Origin: Alphaproteobacteria bacterium
Lineage (GTDB): Bacteria > Pseudomonadota > Alphaproteobacteria > CAAHEQ01 > UBA3637
Length of the DNA stretch: 46,622 nucleotides
NCBI GenBank assembly: GCA_017453485.1
Contig: JAFTEW010000028.1
Span: 1 to 46,622 of the forward strand
Reading direction: 5' to 3'
Made by a program: the position numbers and the translations under genes
Notes under the pieces: generated by a model
Seen by the model: the letters and a program-made list of their open reading frames with translations, nothing else
What the model was told of the DNA's origin: nothing
The model's database searches: none
In this document: in pieces, positions 42,871 through 46,622 of the stretch
Position numbering within the stretch: position 1 is the first letter of the stretch
How the letters are laid out: every line of letters starts with the position of its first letter

Positions 42871-43934
42871 TGGAAGAAATTGAAAAATTGAAGCCGGAAT
42901 TGCTGTCGGCAATTGAAAAGGCTGATACATTGACCGTATTGGATGAAATTCGGGTCAGTGCTTTGGGAAAAAATGGGCGTATTACGGCCCTAATGAAAAC
43001 CTTAGGCAGCTTGGCCCCGGAAGAGCGCAAAACAGCCGGGCAGGTCTTGAATGTTTTTAAGACAGAAATTGCAACGGCGTTAGATGCTAAAAAAGAAGCC
43101 TTGGAAACGGAGGCTCTGAATGCCAAGTTAGCTGAAGAAAGTGTTGATGTCACGCTCTCTTGTCGGCCGGAAACTGCGGTCGGTCGTATTCATCCGATTG
43201 CGCAGGTAATAGAGGAAACGCTGACTATTTTTGCCCAAATGGGATTTGATTTAGCCGAAGGTCCGGATATTGAAGATGATTGGCATAATTTTGAAGCCTT
43301 GAATATTCCGCCAGCCCATCCGGCACGGCAAATGCAGGCAACCTTTTTCTTTCCCGGCGGCAGTTTACTCAGAACCCAGACATCGGGGGTTCAAATTCGA
43401 ACCATGGAAAAGAAACAACCGCCCATTAAAATTGTGTGCCCGGGTCGAACATATCGGCGGGATTATGATGCAACACATACGCCAATGTTTCATCAGATTG
43501 AGGGCCTTGTTATTGATGAAAAAACAAACTTGGCTAATTTAAAAACGGTGTTGGTGGAATTCTTTAAATTATTTTTTGAAACCGATGATGTGCAGGTGCG
43601 TTTCAGACCCAGTTATTTTCCCTTTACCGAACCGTCTTATGAAATGGACCTAGGGGGTGCAATGGCCCGGAATATCGGTAAAGAGTGGTTGGAATTGTTG
43701 GGATGTGGTATGGTTGATCCGCGTGTTTTGAAAAATTGCGGTATTGATCCGGATAAATATCAGGGCTTTGCTTTCGGTATCGGATTAGATCGACTGGCTA
43801 TGATGAAGTATGGTATTAAGGACTTGCGCCCGATGTTTGAAGCCGATATGAAGTGGATTAAACATTATGGATTTTTGCCCTTGGATGAACCGACAGTGAC
43901 CAGTGGACTTTCAATGAACGGAGGCAGAAAATGA
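42867..43934 (+). CDS. pheS: phenylalanyl-tRNA synthetase alpha subunit
   Basis: PheS holds the catalytic core of the heterotetrameric enzyme that charges tRNA-Phe. The 355-residue protein has the N-terminal coiled coil, RIHPIAQVIEETLTIF, motif 2 (CPGRTYRRDYDATHTPMFHQIEG), FRPSYFPFTEPS and motif 3 (GFAFGIGLDRLAMMKYGI). The ATG at 42867 overlaps the upstream stop and follows AAAGGGA; an extension to 42783 lies inside the upstream gene. pheT follows with a 4-base overlap. Confidence 0.98.
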   Translation: MMEEIEKLKPELLSAIEKADTLTVLDEIRVSALGKNGRITALMKTLGSLAPEERKTAGQVLNVFKTEIATALDAKKEALETEALNAKLAEESVDVTLSCRPETAVGRIHPIAQVIEETLTIFAQMGFDLAEGPDIEDDWHNFEALNIPPAHPARQMQATFFFPGGSLLRTQTSGVQIRTMEKKQPPIKIVCPGRTYRRDYDATHTPMFHQIEGLVIDEKTNLANLKTVLVEFFKLFFETDDVQVRFRPSYFPFTEPSYEMDLGGAMARNIGKEWLELLGCGMVDPRVLKNCGIDPDKYQGFAFGIGLDRLAMMKYGIKDLRPMFEADMKWIKHYGFLPLDEPTVTSGLSMNGGRK

Positions 43935-46291
43935 AATTCAGTTTGACAACTTTAAAACAATACTTAGATACCTCAGCAACCGTTGCCGAAATTGCCGATA
44001 AATTAACAATGATCGGTTTGGAAGTTGAAGAGGTGCAAGATTTGGCTGCTAATTTAAAGGGCTATATCGTCGGTGAAATTCGGGTGGTTGAGCAGCATCC
44101 TAATGCCGATAAATTGCATGTTTTACGTGTTTTTAACGGAAAAGAAGATGTGCAAATCGTTTGTGGAGCCCCGAATGTGCGGGTCGGATTAAAATCGATA
44201 TTAGCCCAGCCGGGATGCTATGTGCCTTTGTTCAAGGAAACCATTCAGATCAGTAAATTGCGTGGTGTTGAATCCAATGGAATGATGTGTGCAGAAGATG
44301 AACTCGGTGTCGGGACAGATCATCAGGGTATCATTGAATTAAATGCCGATATACCGGCTGGGACACCGGCGGCGGAAGCCTTGAATGCCGATGTAATTTT
44401 TGATGTTAACGTCACACCGAACAGGCCGGATTGCCTGGGTGTTAAAGGAATTGCCCGTGACTTGGCGGCCACCGGTATCGGCACGTTGAAGGAAGAATCT
44501 GTTTCCGAAATTCCCGGCACGTTTTCATCACCCATCAGTGTGAGCATTCAAGATAAAACCTGCCCGATTTATACCGGTCGGTTTATTCGTGGTGTAAAAA
44601 ATGGAGACAGTCCCGATTGGATGAAAAAAGCTTTAATTGCGGCGGGGCTCCGTCCGATTTCGGCATTGGTGGATATTACGAATTACTTGAACATTGCCGA
44701 ATGTCGGCCGTTGCATGTCTTTGATGCCGATAAATTAACCGGTAATATTACTGTCCGTCCGGCACAGGAAGGCGAAAAAATGATGGCTTTGGATGATAAA
44801 GAGTATACATTATCGCCGGCGGTTTGTGTGATCGCCGATGATAAATCTGCCCAAAGTATCGCCGGTGTGATGGGGGGTGTGGATACCTGTGTGTCGCGGG
44901 AAACAACCAATGTCTTTTTGGAAAGTGCCTATTTTGAACCTGTTGCGATTGCTAAGGCCGGCGTATTGACAGGAGCTATGTCCGATTCACGCAGTCGTTT
45001 TGAACGGGGGATTGATCCGGCAAGCAGTATTTCTGATAATGTTCGGGCAACCCGTATGATTTTAGACATTTGTGGCGGGGAAGCCTCGGAAATCGTTATT
45101 GCCGGTCAGGAACCGGATTGTCACCGGGTGATTGACTTTGATTTTGCCGAAGTGAAACGTTTAACCGGTTTGGATATCCCGCAGCCCAAAATGGAAGAAA
45201 TCTTAAAAACATTGGGTTTTGGGGTGAATGGTTCACAAATTTCGGTGCCGTCCTGGCGGATTCATGATATAAGTCTGCCGGCCGATTTAGTGGAAGAAAT
45301 TGTGCGCATTTATGGGCTTGATTCTTTGCCGGATGCGCCGATGCGTGCTGATGTTTTACCGACAGGCACATTATTGCCGCATCAAAAGAGGGAAGTAGCG
45401 GTTCGCCGGGCCTTGGCGGCACGGGGATTATGTCAGGCCATTACATGGTCATTTATGGATTCAAAATTGGCCAAATACTTTGGGTCCAAAGGAATCCGTA
45501 TTGCCAATCCGATAGCATCAGATTTGGATGAAATGCGCCCGAGTTTGGTGCCGAATCTGTTGTCTGCCGTGAAACGCAATCAGGATCACGGCACACCGGA
45601 TGTTCAGTTGTTTGAGGTCGGTCCGGCATTTTATTCCGATAAACCCGGCGAACAACGGTTGGTGGCTTGCGGTGTTCGGGCAGGGGCCTGGACGCCGAAG
45701 CATTGGTTGCAACCTTCACGAAATGTAGATGTTTTTGATGCCAAGGCAGATGCTTTGACGGCTTTGGCGGCTGTTGATGCCCCGGTGAATACGCAAATTT
45801 TCCGTAATGCGCCGGTTTGGTATCATCCGGGACGGTCGGGCAGTATTCAACTGGGTAAGAATATTTTGGCTGTTTTCGGAGAGATTCATCCGGCGGTTTT
45901 GAAAGCCTTTGACATAAAAACGCCCGTTTGTGCGTTTGAGGTTTATATGGATGCTGTGCCGGCCGGAAAAGTTAAAGGAAAAATTCAGAAAGAATTTACG
46001 GCTTCGGCCTTTTTACCGTTAACACGCGATTTTGCATTTGTGATGGACCAATCCGTTGAGGCCGCTAAGGTTATCGGAACCATTCAAAATGTTAATAAAG
46101 AATTGATTACCGGTGTTTCCGTGTTTGATGTCTATCAGGGTGAACACTTGCCGGCCGGAAAGAAATCGTTGGCGGTTCAGGTGACAATTCAACCGCGGGA
46201 GAAAACCTTAACCGATACGGAAATTGAAACATTGTCCACGCAAATTGTAAACTTTGTGACCAAAAACACCGGGGCGGTGTTGCGGTCATAG
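43931..46291 (+). CDS. pheT: phenylalanyl-tRNA synthetase beta subunit
   Basis: The 786-residue beta subunit has an N-terminal tRNA-binding EMAP-like domain (about 40-150, VEQHPNADKLHVLRV), the B3/B4 editing domain (DVNVTPNRPDCLGV; GRFIRGVKN; ALVDITNYLN), the B5 domain, a catalytic-like domain and a C-terminal FDX-ACB anticodon-binding domain (FLPLTRDFAFVMD). Length is typical. It is the last gene of the operon, followed by a strong terminator. Confidence 0.98.
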   Translation: MKFSLTTLKQYLDTSATVAEIADKLTMIGLEVEEVQDLAANLKGYIVGEIRVVEQHPNADKLHVLRVFNGKEDVQIVCGAPNVRVGLKSILAQPGCYVPLFKETIQISKLRGVESNGMMCAEDELGVGTDHQGIIELNADIPAGTPAAEALNADVIFDVNVTPNRPDCLGVKGIARDLAATGIGTLKEESVSEIPGTFSSPISVSIQDKTCPIYTGRFIRGVKNGDSPDWMKKALIAAGLRPISALVDITNYLNIAECRPLHVFDADKLTGNITVRPAQEGEKMMALDDKEYTLSPAVCVIADDKSAQSIAGVMGGVDTCVSRETTNVFLESAYFEPVAIAKAGVLTGAMSDSRSRFERGIDPASSISDNVRATRMILDICGGEASEIVIAGQEPDCHRVIDFDFAEVKRLTGLDIPQPKMEEILKTLGFGVNGSQISVPSWRIHDISLPADLVEEIVRIYGLDSLPDAPMRADVLPTGTLLPHQKREVAVRRALAARGLCQAITWSFMDSKLAKYFGSKGIRIANPIASDLDEMRPSLVPNLLSAVKRNQDHGTPDVQLFEVGPAFYSDKPGEQRLVACGVRAGAWTPKHWLQPSRNVDVFDAKADALTALAAVDAPVNTQIFRNAPVWYHPGRSGSIQLGKNILAVFGEIHPAVLKAFDIKTPVCAFEVYMDAVPAGKVKGKIQKEFTASAFLPLTRDFAFVMDQSVEAAKVIGTIQNVNKELITGVSVFDVYQGEHLPAGKKSLAVQVTIQPREKTLTDTEIETLSTQIVNFVTKNTGAVLRS

Positions 46292-46316
46292 GTTGTGCGG
46301 TTGCAGATTTGGAAAG

Positions 46317-46347
46317 GTGGCCGGGAAATTTTCCGGCCGCTTTTTTT
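46317..46347 (+). terminator. intrinsic terminator after pheT
   Basis: GTGGCCGG (46317-46324) pairs with CCGGCCGC (46333-46340; one G-T pair) and is followed by seven T residues. It ends the valS-pheST operon. Confidence 0.92.
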
Positions 46348-46356
46348 ATTTCGACT

Positions 46357-46431
46357 GTCATCTTTGCGCAGGTGAGGATCCATCAGATACGCAAAACCTA
46401 TATGTCATCCCTCGCTTGACGGGGGATCCAT
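46357..46431. repeat. two copies of a GTCATCCC...GGGGATCCAT intergenic repeat
   Basis: One copy spans 46357-46383 (GTCATCTTTGCGCAGG...GGATCCAT) and a better one spans 46404-46431 (GTCATCCCTCGCTTGACGGG...GGATCCAT). Both begin GTCATC and end GGATCCAT, and the second can form a hairpin ATCCC/GGGGAT. They resemble the small palindromic repeats scattered in many proteobacterial genomes. The first copy is degenerate. Confidence 0.65.
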
Positions 46432-46539
46432 GAATACGCTGGGTCAATATCCATCGGGGTTGTTAAAGGGGACATAAAGCAAGGTTTAAAGTAAACATTT
46501 TTTTTCATTTTTTTGAAAATTTTTTATTTTATCGTTTTT
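46432..46539. other. intergenic AT-rich stretch, no gene seen
   Basis: Beyond the repeats the DNA becomes very A/T-rich, with long T runs. I see no open reading frame, tRNA or other RNA gene. TTGAAA at 46513-46518 is 21 bases from the next -10-like box, too far for a standard promoter. Confidence 0.5.
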
Positions 46540-46545
46540 TATAAT
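46540..46545 (+). promoter_or_regulatory. TATAAT -10-like box at the right edge
   Basis: A perfect TATAAT lies about 27 bases before a LexA-box match. No good -35 box is seen at 16-18 bases, so this is tentative. Confidence 0.35.
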
Positions 46546-46560
46546 CTTTTCAGAATGTAA

Positions 46561-46586
46561 GAACGGATTTTGTTCCAAATCCGTTC
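46561..46586. promoter_or_regulatory. second LexA-box match inside a 10-base inverted repeat
   Basis: GTTC (46572-46575), 7 bases, GTTC (46583-46586) matches the same GTTC-N7-GTTC pattern as the lexA box. The larger sequence GAACGGATTT (46561-46570) / AAATCCGTTC (46577-46586) is a perfect 10-base inverted repeat with loop TGTTCC. It could be an SOS operator for a gene beyond the window, an RNA hairpin, or both. Confidence 0.5.
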
Positions 46587-46622
46587 CTTTCGTTTTTCCT
46601 AATTTTTCAAAATTTCAGGGGG

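Noticed and set aside
46292-46622. tRNA or structured RNA gene after pheT
   Set aside because: No cloverleaf or known RNA pattern could be traced; only the terminator, repeats and the edge hairpin are supported.

Overview
The window reads as chromosomal DNA of a low-GC alphaproteobacterium, probably uncultured and perhaps host-associated; no species is assigned. Three things support this. There is an alphaproteobacterial-type SOS box (GTTC-N7-GTTC) at lexA. The ATP synthase F0 operon encodes both b' and b subunits. The envelope genes (MlaA, MlaC, an LptF/LptG permease, a YejA-like binding protein) are Gram-negative. Genes are tightly packed and often overlap by 1-13 bases. Many intergenic gaps show a sigma70-like promoter with a 17-base spacer. 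I see no tRNA, rRNA, CRISPR array, insertion sequence or prophage.

Layout. 1-2166: AT-rich palindromes, then a three-gene operon of a membrane coiled-coil protein and a MazE/MazF-type toxin-antitoxin pair. 2163-4852: rsmE and a three-domain signalling protein (HATPase, receiver, PP2C phosphatase). 4982-8618: a DUF3943-like protein, an unknown protein, an alkaline-phosphatase-fold enzyme and a GNAT acetyltransferase. 8625-13647 (minus): rimP-nusA-ylxR-infB, preceded by a leader with a terminator-like hairpin. 13867-15525: an orphan PilT/VirB11-like ATPase with an acidic N-terminal tail. 15570-19272 (minus): lexA, a secreted protein, recG and an HNH protein. 19440-23736: nadK, a membrane protein, priA and xerC. 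23821-27372: a BI-1 family protein, a thioredoxin-fold protein and the F0 genes atpI-B-E-F'-F.

27360-31552 (minus): a secreted protein, a degenerate two-ring Clp/Hsp100 ATPase and mutY. 31652-33705: a LOG-family hydrolase, mlaA and mlaC. 33819-34919: a MORN-like repeat protein. 34945-37018 (minus): a small membrane protein and a YejA-like binding protein. 37099-39158: accA and lptG. 39300-46291: valS, two paralogous small membrane proteins of unknown function, pheS and pheT. 46292-46622 has no gene but holds a terminator, two copies of a short repeat and a hairpin containing a second LexA-box match.

Most genes are housekeeping. The items most worth follow-up are the Clp-like protein that has lost the first-ring catalytic residues and both pore-loop aromatics, the paired DMDG-motif proteins inside the valS-pheST operon, the all-in-one HATPase-receiver-phosphatase protein, the rimP leader, and the second LexA box at the right edge.
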